Part shown: one piece after another, positions 30,021 through 38,979 of the stretch | How positions within the stretch are numbered: the stretch's first letter is position 1 | Layout of the letters: each line of letters starts with the position of its first letter | Assembly (NCBI GenBank): GCA_913775725.1 | Contig: CAJYNG010000012.1 | Coordinates: 1-58,845 of the forward strand | DNA: 58,845 nt | From: an uncultured Stenotrophomonas sp. | GTDB lineage: Bacteria > Pseudomonadota > Gammaproteobacteria > Xanthomonadales > Xanthomonadaceae | Direction of reading: 5' to 3' | Notes under the pieces: model-generated | The model's database searches: none | Seen by the model: the letters and a program-made list of their open reading frames with translations, nothing else | Told to the model about the DNA's origin: nothing | Translations under genes and position numbers: made by a program

Positions 30021-30764
30021 TCATTCTTCGAGGCCGGCGTCGGCAGCCTCGAACAGCTTCAGCCGGCCACGCAGGCGCAGTACGGCCTGGCCGTGAATCT
30101 GGCAGACCCGCGACTCGCTCACGCCGAGCACCGCGCCGATCTCCTTCAGGTTCAGTTCCTGCTCGTAGTACAGCGAGAGCACCAGCTGTTCGCGCTCGGG
30201 CAGGTGGCCGATGGCCTTGCCCAGCTCGCGGCCGAACTCACCGCGCTCCAGCACCTGCTGCGGGGTCGGGCCGCCCTGGGCCACGGTGTCCAGCTCGCCC
30301 TGGTCCTCGATGCGCGATTCAAGGCTCAGCACCTGGCCACGGGCAGCGTCTTCCATCAGCCGCAGGTACTCGGGCAGCGGCATCTCCATTGCGGCGGCCA
30401 CTTCGGTGGCGCTCGCGGCACGGCCACTGCTCTGTTCCAGGCGGCGGATGGTGGCGGCGGCATCACGTGCACGGCGGTGCACCGAGCGCGGCACCCAGTC
30501 GCCACGGCGGATCTCATCGATCATCGAACCGCGGATGCGGATCGAGGCATAGGTCTCGAACGAAGCACCCTGGTCGGCGTCATAGCTGCGCGAGGCCTCG
30601 ATCAATCCCATCATGCCGGCCTGGATCAGGTCGTCGACCTCGACGCTCGCCGGCAGGCGTGCGGCCAGGTGGTGGGCGATGCGCCGCACCAGGTCCGAGT
30701 GCTGGGCGATGACCTCGTTGGCTGCCGTGCGCTGGACTTCCCTGTACTGGGCTGCGCCTTTCAT
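30021..30764 (-). CDS. fliA: RNA polymerase sigma-28 factor for late flagellar genes
   Basis: A 247-residue sigma-28. Region 2 (DLIQAGMMGLIEASRSYD; FETYASIRIRGSMIDEIRRGDWVPRSVHRRAR) and region 4 (LPEREQLVLSLYYEQELNLKEIGAVLGVSESRVCQIHGQAV) are intact. It recognises promoters like TAAAGTTT-N11-GCCGATAA, several of which are present in the window. Its ATG overlaps the flhG stop by four bases, placing it at the end of flhA-flhF-flhG-fliA. FlgM, its anti-sigma factor, is not in the window. Confidence 0.96.
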   Translation of the reverse strand: MKGAAQYREVQRTAANEVIAQHSDLVRRIAHHLAARLPASVEVDDLIQAGMMGLIEASRSYDADQGASFETYASIRIRGSMIDEIRRGDWVPRSVHRRARDAAATIRRLEQSSGRAASATEVAAAMEMPLPEYLRLMEDAARGQVLSLESRIEDQGELDTVAQGGPTPQQVLERGEFGRELGKAIGHLPEREQLVLSLYYEQELNLKEIGAVLGVSESRVCQIHGQAVLRLRGRLKLFEAADAGLEE

Positions 30765-31648
30765 GCGGCCACCCCTCGCTGCTTGAGAATGCGTTCGAGG
30801 AAGAACTCAACGCCGCCACGCGGTTCGGTCGGCGCCTGCCAGCGTGCGGTACGGCGCGCGATCTCGGTGATCGCCAGTGCCGCCGGGCTGGACGGATAGG
30901 CCTTCACCACCGGCTGCTGACGCTGCACCGACAGGCGCAGCCAGTCATCCTGCGGCACGCAGCCCAGGTAGTTCAGCGAGACATCGGCGAGGAACTTCTC
31001 GCAGACGCGGGTCAACTTTTCGTACAGCACGCGGCCCTCGTTCGGGTCGCGCACCATGTTGGCCACCACCTGGATGCGGTCCACGCCACGTTCGCGCGAC
31101 AGCACCTTGATCAGCGCATAGGCGTCGGTGATCGAGGCTGGCTCGTCACAGACCACCACCACGGTGTCCTGCGCGGCCTGGCAGAAGGTCAGCACGCCGT
31201 CGGTGATGCCGGCGGCGGTGTCCACCACCATGATGTCCAGTTCGCGTTCCAGCTCGGAGAACACGTTGACCAGGCCTACGTGCTCCGCCGGGGCCAGTTC
31301 GGCCATGTGGCGGCGGCCAGATGCGGCCGGCACCACCAGCACGCCGTTCGGGCCTTCGACGATGACGTCATCCAGCGTGCAGCGGCCAGCGACCAGGTCT
31401 GCCAGGGTAAAGGTGGGGTTCAGGCCCAGGATCACGTCGATGTTGGCCAGGCCGAGGTCGGCGTCCAGCAGCAGGGTGCGCTTGCCCATGCCGGCCAGCG
31501 CCACGGCCAGGTTGGCCGAAACGTTGGTTTTGCCCACGCCGCCCTTGCCGCCAGTGACGGCAATGGTGCGCACAGGGCCGAGCGGCTCGCTGCGGGTGGC
31601 CGACAGCGGGAAGGTCTTGGTCAGCTTGGCGTACTCACGCGACGGCAT
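30761..31648 (-). CDS. flhG: Flagellar number regulator, MinD-like ATPase
   Basis: FlhG (FleN) limits flagellar number and antagonises FleQ and FlhF in polar flagellates. This 295-residue MinD-type ATPase has the deviant Walker A VTGGKGGVGKTNVS, the aspartate strand LLLDADLGLANID and Walker B IMVVDTAAGI. The C-terminal region includes LGCVPQDDWLRLSVQRQQPVV, typical of FlhG. The start overlaps the end of flhF by 14 bases. The presence of flhF and flhG predicts polar flagellation. Confidence 0.95.
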   Translation of the reverse strand: MPSREYAKLTKTFPLSATRSEPLGPVRTIAVTGGKGGVGKTNVSANLAVALAGMGKRTLLLDADLGLANIDVILGLNPTFTLADLVAGRCTLDDVIVEGPNGVLVVPAASGRRHMAELAPAEHVGLVNVFSELERELDIMVVDTAAGITDGVLTFCQAAQDTVVVVCDEPASITDAYALIKVLSRERGVDRIQVVANMVRDPNEGRVLYEKLTRVCEKFLADVSLNYLGCVPQDDWLRLSVQRQQPVVKAYPSSPAALAITEIARRTARWQAPTEPRGGVEFFLERILKQRGVAA

Positions 31649-33257
31649 GGTTCAACTCCGGGTTGCAGGGCATATCGGCCGCGCGGCGCAAATCTTCAAG
31701 GCGAAGTACGAGATTGGCTGCACTGGCCCGGTGCAGGTCCTCCGGAACGTCCTGTCCATCGGTCACCCAGGTGATCGGCAGGGCGTGGTCCACGGCCACC
31801 GACAGGGCATTGCCGAAGCGGCCGGTCTCGTCCAGCTTGCTCAGTACCAGGCCCTGCAGGTTGGCAGCGCCGAAACGGCGGACCACCTCGTCCATGTCGC
31901 CGAAACTGGTGTTGGCCGGCAGCACCAGCAGCGTGCGGACCTGGCGGGCGGCGCGCAGCCACTGCAGCTGGGCGGCCAGTGCGCGGTCGCGCGGGCCCAG
32001 GCCGGCGGTGTCGATCAGTACCAGCTTGTAGTCCTTCAGGCGTTCCAGCAGCTGGTCCAGGTCGGTGCCGCTGTTGGCCTCGTGCACCGCGATGCCGAGC
32101 TGGCGGCCGTAGCCGTACAGCTGCTCGCGGGCACCGATGCGGGTGGTATCGGTGGTGACCAGGGCCACGTCACGCGGCGCGTGCTTCTCGGCGAAGCGGG
32201 AGGCCAGCTTGGCGATGGTGGTGGTCTTGCCGGCGCCGGTCGGGCCCACCAGGGCGATCACGCCGCCTTTTTCCAGCGGGTCGACCGGGGCGATCGGCAG
32301 CTTGCGCGAAATCAGCCCCAGCATCAGGCCGCGGCCGCGGTGGGCCTCGGTTTCCAGTGGGATCTGCATGGCCACGTCGCGGGCCAGGCCGGCGTCGAAG
32401 CCGTACTCGTCCATCAGGTCCAGCGCAGTGGCGCGCACCGGGCAGCCGCGCAGGCGCTCGTCGGTGAAGCGGTTCATTTCGCGCTCGATCACCTGGCGCA
32501 TGCCGGCCACTTCCTGGCGCAGCTGGCGGATCTCGGCGTCGTCCTGGGTAACCACGGTCAGCGTCGGTGCCGGGGCCAGTACCGGTGCCGGGCTGGTTTC
32601 GTCATTGGCTTCAGCCGGTGCCGGTCCGCTGGCGGTGATCCCGGGTTGCACATCAGCCACAGCAGCGGTCGGCAGCGGTGGCGGCTGCACAGCCGGTGCC
32701 GGGCTTTCGTGATGCGCCTCGTGCGGCGGGTCGATCTGGAAGCGGGCGCGGTTGGCCGGCGTGGCGCTGCCGGGTGCCGGTGCGACGATGGCTTCGGCGA
32801 ACGGAGCGAAGATCTGTTCCGGCAGCGCCGGTTCGTTGACGGCGGCACGCGCCAGGGTGGCGGCGAAGCCGGTGCTGCCACGGGTCGGCACGATCTCGTC
32901 GGCACTGTCCAGGGTGCGGCCAGTGGCGCCGACCGCAGCGCGGGCGAGGGCGGCCACAGCCGAGGTGGTGGCGGCGACCGGTTCCGGCGCCGGGGTGCTG
33001 CTGCGGCGGCGGGTGACGGCGGCGATCACCGCGTCGGCGGCGGTGCGCGGCTTGGGCGCCGGCGGCGGAGCGATGTCGCGACGCGAGGCTTCCAGCGCAC
33101 GCTGCACGGCGCTCTCATCGTAATTGGCGGCGGCGACGATCTCGATGCCTTCCTCGATCCGGCGGTTGGACAGGATCACGGCGTCAGGACCATGTTCCTT
33201 GCGCACCAGGTTCATGGCCGAGCGCATGTCGGCGGCGACGAATCGTTTGATTTTCAT
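31635..33257 (-). CDS. flhF: Flagellar placement GTPase, SRP family
   Basis: FlhF positions the flagellum at the pole. The 540-residue protein has an N-terminal basic B domain (MKIKRFVAADMRSAMNLVRKEHGPDAVILSNRRI), a long Ala/Pro-rich linker (about 65-245), and a C-terminal NG GTPase domain with G1 VGPTGAGKTTTIAKLA, DTTRIGAREQL and the G3-like DTAGLGPRD. The ATG at 33255-33257 is chosen from homology; a GTG at 33323 would extend it. It lies between flhA and flhG. Confidence 0.95.
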   Translation of the reverse strand: MKIKRFVAADMRSAMNLVRKEHGPDAVILSNRRIEEGIEIVAAANYDESAVQRALEASRRDIAPPPAPKPRTAADAVIAAVTRRRSSTPAPEPVAATTSAVAALARAAVGATGRTLDSADEIVPTRGSTGFAATLARAAVNEPALPEQIFAPFAEAIVAPAPGSATPANRARFQIDPPHEAHHESPAPAVQPPPLPTAAVADVQPGITASGPAPAEANDETSPAPVLAPAPTLTVVTQDDAEIRQLRQEVAGMRQVIEREMNRFTDERLRGCPVRATALDLMDEYGFDAGLARDVAMQIPLETEAHRGRGLMLGLISRKLPIAPVDPLEKGGVIALVGPTGAGKTTTIAKLASRFAEKHAPRDVALVTTDTTRIGAREQLYGYGRQLGIAVHEANSGTDLDQLLERLKDYKLVLIDTAGLGPRDRALAAQLQWLRAARQVRTLLVLPANTSFGDMDEVVRRFGAANLQGLVLSKLDETGRFGNALSVAVDHALPITWVTDGQDVPEDLHRASAANLVLRLEDLRRAADMPCNPELNHAVA

Positions 33258-33402
33258 GCTGTGGTCACGGGACGAAGACGGCGGGGTGGCGGTCGGAGAA
33301 CTCGGGTAGTCGGTGGTCTGCACGGTGCGGGTTCCCCTTGGTATCTGTCTGTTGCGTTGGTTCGAAAGTGGTGTCTGTTTTCTGGCGCATCGGAGAGCGG
33401 CG

Positions 33403-35511
33403 TCAGCTGATCGTTCCGACCAGCTTCAGGCGCTTGTCCTCCGGCACCTCGCTGTAGGCCAGGACCGACAGCGACGGAACGCTGTGGCGGACCAGGCGCG
33501 CCAGCGCGGCGCGCACCGGGCCCGGTACCAGCACGACCGCCGGCTCGTTTCGCGCTTCCTGCTTGCTGACACATTCGGCCAGGCTCTGGTGCAGTCGCTC
33601 AGCGAGTCCGGGTTCCAGCGCGGCGCCGTTGCCCTGCGTGGACTCCTGCAAGACACGTTCCAATTGCGGGTTGAGGGTGAACACCGGCAGCTCCGCCGAC
33701 ATTCCGGCGATCTCCTGCACGATGAAGCGGCCCAGTGCGGTGCGCACGGCGGCGGTCAGCACGGCCGGGTCCTGGCTGTTCGGAGCGTGTTCGACCAGTG
33801 CTTCGGCGATCTTGCGCAGCTGGCGGATCGGAATGCGCTCGACCAGCAGGTTCTGCAGCACGCGCACCACCGCCGACAGCGGCAGCGCCTTCGGCGTCAG
33901 ATCTTCGACGAGCTTGGGCGCGCTCTTGGCCAGGTTGGCCAGCAGGTGCTGCACTTCCTCGTGGCCGAGCAGTTCCGGCGCGTGTTCGCGGATCAGGTGC
34001 GAGAGGTGGGTGGCGACCACGGTGGCCGGGTCGACCACGGTGTAGCCCAGCGTTTCAGCCTGGGCGCGCTGGTGCGGTTGGATCCAGGTGGCATCCAGGC
34101 CGAACGCGGGGTCCTTGCCGGCGATGCCTTCCAGCGCGCCGAGGGCGCTGCCCGGGTCCAGGGCCAGCTCGCGGTCGGGGTGGATCTCGGCGGTGGCCAC
34201 CGGCACGCCGTGCACCAGTACGCGGTAGCCGTTGGCGGGCAGTTCCAGGTTGTCGCGGATATGCACCGACGGGATCAGGAAGCCGACGTCCTGGGTCAGC
34301 TTGCGGCGAACGCCCTTGATGCGCGCCATCAGTTCGCCCCCCTGGTTGGCGTCCACCAGCGGGATCAACCGGTAGCCGACCTCCAGGCCCAGCGGATCGA
34401 CCGGACGCAGCTCGTCCCAGCTCAGTTCGGCGGTGGGTGCCGGCGCGGCCGGGCGGCCCAATGCGTTGAGCGCAGCGGCGTCGTTGCCTGCAGCTCCCGG
34501 ATCGGTGGTGGCAGCCTTGCCCTTGCGATAGACCTTCCACGCGATGAAGCCGAGGATCGCGGACAGCGTCAGGAAAGCGACGTTGGGCATGCCCGGCACC
34601 AGGCCGACCACGCCGATGATGCCGGCAGTGATCGCCAGCGCACGGTACTGGCCGAACACCTGGCCGGTCATGGCCTGGGCCATGTCCTGCGAACGCGAAG
34701 CGCGGGTGACCAGCATCGCGACCGCGCTGGACACCAGCAGCGCCGGCAGTTGCGCCACCAGACCGTCACCGATGGAGAGCAGGGTGTAGGTGGCAGCGGC
34801 GTCGCCGAACGGCATGCCATGCTGCAGCACGCCCACGGCCAGGCCGCCGAGCATGTTGATGAACAGGATCAGGATGCCGGCGATGGCGTCGCCGCGGATG
34901 AACTTGCTGGCACCGTCCATCGCGCCGTAGAAGTCGGCTTCCTCGCGGACCTCTTCACGGCGCAGCTTGGCTTCTTCACGCGTCAGCAAACCGGCGTTGA
35001 GGTCGGCATCGATCGCCATCTGCTTGCCGGGCATCGCGTCCAGGATGAAGCGCGCGGTCACTTCGGAGACGCGGCCTGCGCCCTTGGTGATGACCACGAA
35101 GTTGATGATGGTCAGGATCGCGAAGACCACGATGCCGACCGCGTAGTTGCCGCCGATCACGAATTCGCCGAAGGCGGCGATGACCTTGCCCGCGGCGTCG
35201 TGGCCGTTCTGGCCGTTGAGCAGGATCACGCGGGTGGACGCCACGTTCAGCGCCAGCCGCAGCATGGTGGTGATCAGCAGCACGATCGGGAAGATGGTGA
35301 AGTCCAGCGGGCGCTTCACGTAGACCACCGCCAGCAGCACCATCAGCGAGATGGCGATGTTGAAGGTGAACAGCGCATCGAGCACCGGCGCGGCCAGCGG
35401 CACCACGACCATGGCCAGCAGGGCCAGCACGATGAGCGGTGCGCCAAGGCCCTGGCGGATCATTTCCAGGGCGCGGCGGGTGTTGAATCCGGCGGAGGGC
35501 TGGGCGCTCAC
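33403..35511 (-). CDS. flhA: Flagellar export-gate protein FlhA
   Basis: A 702-residue component of the flagellar type III secretion gate: eight TM helices in the first half, the highly conserved cytoplasmic loop with LRREEVREEADFYGAMDGASKFIRGDAIAG, and a C-terminal cytosolic domain that docks chaperone-substrate complexes. The length is normal. Its ATG overlaps the flhB stop by four bases. It forms part of flhB-flhA-flhF-flhG-fliA. Confidence 0.97.
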   Translation of the reverse strand: MSAQPSAGFNTRRALEMIRQGLGAPLIVLALLAMVVVPLAAPVLDALFTFNIAISLMVLLAVVYVKRPLDFTIFPIVLLITTMLRLALNVASTRVILLNGQNGHDAAGKVIAAFGEFVIGGNYAVGIVVFAILTIINFVVITKGAGRVSEVTARFILDAMPGKQMAIDADLNAGLLTREEAKLRREEVREEADFYGAMDGASKFIRGDAIAGILILFINMLGGLAVGVLQHGMPFGDAAATYTLLSIGDGLVAQLPALLVSSAVAMLVTRASRSQDMAQAMTGQVFGQYRALAITAGIIGVVGLVPGMPNVAFLTLSAILGFIAWKVYRKGKAATTDPGAAGNDAAALNALGRPAAPAPTAELSWDELRPVDPLGLEVGYRLIPLVDANQGGELMARIKGVRRKLTQDVGFLIPSVHIRDNLELPANGYRVLVHGVPVATAEIHPDRELALDPGSALGALEGIAGKDPAFGLDATWIQPHQRAQAETLGYTVVDPATVVATHLSHLIREHAPELLGHEEVQHLLANLAKSAPKLVEDLTPKALPLSAVVRVLQNLLVERIPIRQLRKIAEALVEHAPNSQDPAVLTAAVRTALGRFIVQEIAGMSAELPVFTLNPQLERVLQESTQGNGAALEPGLAERLHQSLAECVSKQEARNEPAVVLVPGPVRAALARLVRHSVPSLSVLAYSEVPEDKRLKLVGTIS

Positions 35512-36638
35512 GGGCGGCCTCCCTTGCCGAATTCATCCACCTGGATGTGCGGGGCGTCCGGCATCGGGCCAGTGCGCCAGGCGCGCAGCTGGTAGACGTA
35601 GGACAGGACCTGGGCGACGGCCGAATACAGTCTCACGGGGATTTCCTTTCCGAGTTGGCCTTCCCGATACAAGGCGCGTGCCAAAGGCGGGGCAGAGACA
35701 ATCGCGACCTTGTTGCCGTCGGCCACTTCACGGATGCGCAGGGCAGTCTCGTCCACGCCCAGGGCGATCACGGTGGGGGCGTTCATGGCGCCGCCCTCGT
35801 ACTTCAGGGCCACCGCGTAGTGGGTGGGGTTGACCACCACTACGTCGGCAGTGGGTACCGCTTCCATCATCCGGCGGTTGGCCATCTGCTGCTGCAGCTG
35901 GCGGATGCGGCCCTTCACCTCGGGGCTGCCCTCGCTCTCCTTCATTTCCCGGCGCAGCTCTTCACGGGTCATCTTCAGCTTGCGCATCCAGTTCCAGCGC
36001 TGGTACGGGGCATCGATGGCGGCCAGCACCAGCATGGCGCCGGCGGTGGCCAGCAGCAGACGCAGGGTGAAGCCGAGGCCGTCGGTGATGGCGGTCTCCA
36101 GCGGGTGGTGGATCAGCCCGCGCAGGGTGTCGAAGCCGGTCCAGACCACCAGGCCAGCGGCGACGCCGACGAAGGCCACGCGCAGCAGCGATTTGGTGAA
36201 CTCGGCGATGGCCTCCGGGCCATACAGGCGCTTGAGCCCGCTCATCGGATTCATGCGGTTGAAGTCGGGCATCATCGCCTTCTGCGACCAGCGCAGGCCG
36301 CCCATCACCAGCGGGGCGACGAAACTGGCCAGCAGGCAGACCAGCACCAGCGGTGCGATCACCAGCATGAACTGCAGCAGCAGGTCGCCGAAGTGGCCGA
36401 ACAGTTCCTTCGGGTTCTGCCGCAGGCTCTGTTCGGGGCTGAGCGCGTGCTTCATCCAGGCGCTTGCACCACGGCCGATCGAGCCGCTCATGGCCATCAC
36501 CGCCAGTACGCCGGCGCCGAACACGGCGGCGGTGCCGAGTTCGCGCGAGCGCGGCAGGTTGCCCTGTTCACGGGCGTCGCGCAGGCGTTTTTCGGTAGGT
36601 TGTTCGGTCTTTTCGCCGGCGGATTCGTTCTCGGACAT
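35508..36638 (-). CDS. flhB: Flagellar export-gate protein FlhB
   Basis: A 376-residue substrate-specificity switch of the flagellar secretion system. The cytoplasmic tail contains the self-cleavage site NPTH with N270 (VVVNPTHYAVALKY). Four TM helices precede it, after a charged N-terminus (MSENESAGEKTEQPTEKRLRDAREQGNLPRSRE). The ATG at 36636-36638 matches homologues; the longer frame is rejected. A possible sigma-54 promoter lies at 36672-36687. It starts the flhB-flhA-flhF-flhG-fliA run and is separated from fliR by a c-di-GMP enzyme gene. Confidence 0.97.
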   Translation of the reverse strand: MSENESAGEKTEQPTEKRLRDAREQGNLPRSRELGTAAVFGAGVLAVMAMSGSIGRGASAWMKHALSPEQSLRQNPKELFGHFGDLLLQFMLVIAPLVLVCLLASFVAPLVMGGLRWSQKAMMPDFNRMNPMSGLKRLYGPEAIAEFTKSLLRVAFVGVAAGLVVWTGFDTLRGLIHHPLETAITDGLGFTLRLLLATAGAMLVLAAIDAPYQRWNWMRKLKMTREELRREMKESEGSPEVKGRIRQLQQQMANRRMMEAVPTADVVVVNPTHYAVALKYEGGAMNAPTVIALGVDETALRIREVADGNKVAIVSAPPLARALYREGQLGKEIPVRLYSAVAQVLSYVYQLRAWRTGPMPDAPHIQVDEFGKGGRP

Positions 36639-36671
36639 CACGGGCACTGCGGCAGGAGTTGCCGGGGTGCG

Positions 36672-36687
36672 TGCAAGAACTGTTCCA
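36672..36687 (-). promoter_or_regulatory. Possible sigma-54 promoter of flhB
   Basis: On the minus strand TGGAACA-GTTC-TTGCA. It keeps the -24 GG and a perfect -12 TTGCA, but the -24 box is off consensus and overlaps a SMAG-type palindrome (36684-36705). The predicted start lies about 23 bases before the ATG. Confidence 0.45.
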
Positions 36688-36705
36688 CGCATGGCGTGGA
36701 TCTAC
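36684..36705 (-). repeat. SMAG-type GTAG palindrome
   Basis: On the minus strand GTAG is followed by ATCCACGC-CAT-GCGTGGA, upstream of flhB. Confidence 0.7.
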
Positions 36706-36719
36706 CGTCGGCCCGTCTT

Positions 36720-36792
36720 GTAGAGCCGAGCCCACGCTCGGCTGCGGTTGGGCCCAGGCGCGAAGCGCAGCCGAGCGTAGGCTCGGCTCTAC
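36720..36792. repeat. SMAG head-to-head dimer
   Basis: GTAGAGCCGAGCC at the left is inverted at the right (GGCTCGGCTCTAC). The 27-nt arms have one mismatch. It lies between flhB and the GGDEF-EAL gene. Confidence 0.85.
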
Positions 36793-36846
36793 AGGAGGGT
36801 GCCGCAGGAATCGTTCCGTGATGGCGGGCAGGCGCACCGCGCGGCG

Positions 36847-38979
36847 TTATCCGGGCGGGTGTTGCGGCGGTGGGCTCTGCGCCAGTTCCACCCGCGGCCG
36901 GGGCAGGTCGTGCAGTTGCATGAAGCGCGCCGCATCGACCGGGCGGCCGAGCAGGTAGCCCTGCAGGTAATCGCATCCCAGCCGCTCCAGGTAGGCGCGC
37001 TGGGCGGCGGTTTCCACGCCTTCGGCGACGATGTCCATGTCCAGCGCATGGCCCAGTGCCACGATGGCCGAGACGATCACCACATCCTCGGCGCTGTGCT
37101 CCAGATCGCGCACGAAGGCATGGTCGATCTTGATCTCGGTAGCCGGCAGCCGCTTCAGGTACAGCAGGCTGGAGTAGCCGGTGCCGAAGTCATCGATGGA
37201 GATGCCCACGCCCAGCGCCGAGAGCGCCTGCAGCAGGCGCAGGCTGGTATCGGTATCGCGCATCACCGTGCTTTCGGTGATCTCCAGCACCAGGTGGCGC
37301 GGGGCAATGTCGTAGCGTTCGATCACTTCACGCACATCCTGCAGCAGGTGCGGCGAACTGAACTGTACCGGCGACAGGTTCACCGACATCGACCAGCCTT
37401 CGTGACCGGCGTCATGCCAGCGGCGCAGCTGCAGGCAGGCCTGGTCCAGCGCCCAGCGCCCGATGTCGTTGATCGCGCCGCTGCGCTCGGCCAGCCGGAT
37501 GAAGCGGTCCGGCGGGATCAGGCCATGCTCCGGATGGCGCCAGCGGATCAACGCTTCGGCACCGGCCACCTTCTGCGTGGCTACCTGGATCTTCGGTTGG
37601 TAGTGCAGGAACAGCTGCTCGCTGCCAATGGCCCGGCGCAGGTCGGCCAGCAGCCGGAACTGTTGTTCGGCGCTGTCATTCATCCAGTCGGCGAACAACA
37701 CGAAGGCGTTGCGTCCGGATTCCTTGGCCTGGTACATCGCTGCATCGGCAAAGGCCATCAGCTGCCGCTCGCTGGCAGCGTGGTCGGGACAGATCGCCAC
37801 GCCGATGCTGGCGGTCACCTGCAGTTCGTTGTCCGGCAGCAGGGGCCCGCTGCCGACCGCCTGCAGGATGCGCCGGGCCAGGGTTGGAAGATCCTCGTCA
37901 TGCTCGATGCGTACCACCAATACGAATTCGTCACCGCCCAGACGGGCCAGCATGTCGTTGGGCCGAAGCAGCTGGCGCGTGCGTTCGGCCACCGCCACCA
38001 GCAGTGCATCACCGGCCTGATGGCCATAGGCATCGTTGACCTGCTTGAAGCCATCCAGGTCCATGAACATCACCGCGAAACGGCTGCCGCCCTGTTCGGC
38101 CTCTGCCAGTGCCTGCACGATCCGACGCTGCAGCAGCAGGCGGTTGGGCAAGCGGGTGAGCGGGTCGTGCAGTGCGGCCTGGGTCAGTTCCTGCTGCGCG
38201 TCGGTCAGCGAGGTGCTCAACAGGGAGTTGCGCAGGCGCAGCAGCTGCGCCTCCACCCGCTGGTCCAGCCAGGACACCACCAGCACCACGGCCAGGATCG
38301 CCACGGTGAGCATCACCACCAGCATGGCCAGCCATTCGCTCTGCAGTCCATCGCCGACGGCTGCGCCGCAGATGCTGCCTTCCGGGAAGCGCGCGGCGGC
38401 CATGCCGGTGTAGTGCATGCCGACGATGGCCAGCCCGAGCAGGCCAGCGGCTGCCAGCCGGTCGCCGACACGGGTGCGCTGCGCACGCAGGCGGAACGCA
38501 ACATACAGGGCCGTCCACGAAGCAGCGACTGCCACCATCAGCGAAAACAGCAGCCAGCCCGGGTCGTAGTCGATGCCCGGCTGCATGCGCATTGCGGACA
38601 TGCCAACGTAATGCATGCCGGCGATACCGGTGCCCATCAGCAGGGCGCCGCCGGCCAGTCTCGGGTGCGGCAGGGTACGCAGCGAGACCAGCCACAGTGC
38701 GAACACCGACGAGGCGATGGCCAAGGCCAGGGAGAGCAGGGTGATCGGCAGGTCGTAGCCGAGCGGAATGGGCAGGTCGAAGGCGAGCATGCCGATGAAG
38801 TGCATCGACCAGATGCCCAGGCCCATGGCGAAGCCGCCACCGAGGCGCCACCACCACGCCGCGCCCTTGCCGGGTGCGGTGACCGTGCGCCCGGCCATTG
38901 CCAGCGCGGTGTACGAAGCCATCACGGCAACCAGCAGCGAGATCGCCACCAGCCACGGGTTGTACGTGCCTACCAGCAT
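36847..38979 (-). CDS. Membrane c-di-GMP enzyme with MHYT, GGDEF and EAL domains
   Basis: A 710-residue protein: seven predicted TM helices forming a MHYT sensor with three motifs (MHFIGM near 59, MHYVGM near 123, MHYTGM near 187), thought to bind metal or diatomic gases. A GGDEF domain follows (LGGDEF near 347, intact), then an EAL domain (AEALIRWRHPEHG near 473; EITES; DDFGTGYSS; KIDHAFV). All signature residues are present, so both cyclase and phosphodiesterase activity are possible. It sits between fliR and flhB, flanked by SMAG repeats. Its product would act on FleQ, YcgR and the PilZ-like protein (inference). Confidence 0.93.
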   Translation of the reverse strand: MLVGTYNPWLVAISLLVAVMASYTALAMAGRTVTAPGKGAAWWWRLGGGFAMGLGIWSMHFIGMLAFDLPIPLGYDLPITLLSLALAIASSVFALWLVSLRTLPHPRLAGGALLMGTGIAGMHYVGMSAMRMQPGIDYDPGWLLFSLMVAVAASWTALYVAFRLRAQRTRVGDRLAAAGLLGLAIVGMHYTGMAAARFPEGSICGAAVGDGLQSEWLAMLVVMLTVAILAVVLVVSWLDQRVEAQLLRLRNSLLSTSLTDAQQELTQAALHDPLTRLPNRLLLQRRIVQALAEAEQGGSRFAVMFMDLDGFKQVNDAYGHQAGDALLVAVAERTRQLLRPNDMLARLGGDEFVLVVRIEHDEDLPTLARRILQAVGSGPLLPDNELQVTASIGVAICPDHAASERQLMAFADAAMYQAKESGRNAFVLFADWMNDSAEQQFRLLADLRRAIGSEQLFLHYQPKIQVATQKVAGAEALIRWRHPEHGLIPPDRFIRLAERSGAINDIGRWALDQACLQLRRWHDAGHEGWSMSVNLSPVQFSSPHLLQDVREVIERYDIAPRHLVLEITESTVMRDTDTSLRLLQALSALGVGISIDDFGTGYSSLLYLKRLPATEIKIDHAFVRDLEHSAEDVVIVSAIVALGHALDMDIVAEGVETAAQRAYLERLGCDYLQGYLLGRPVDAARFMQLHDLPRPRVELAQSPPPQHPPG

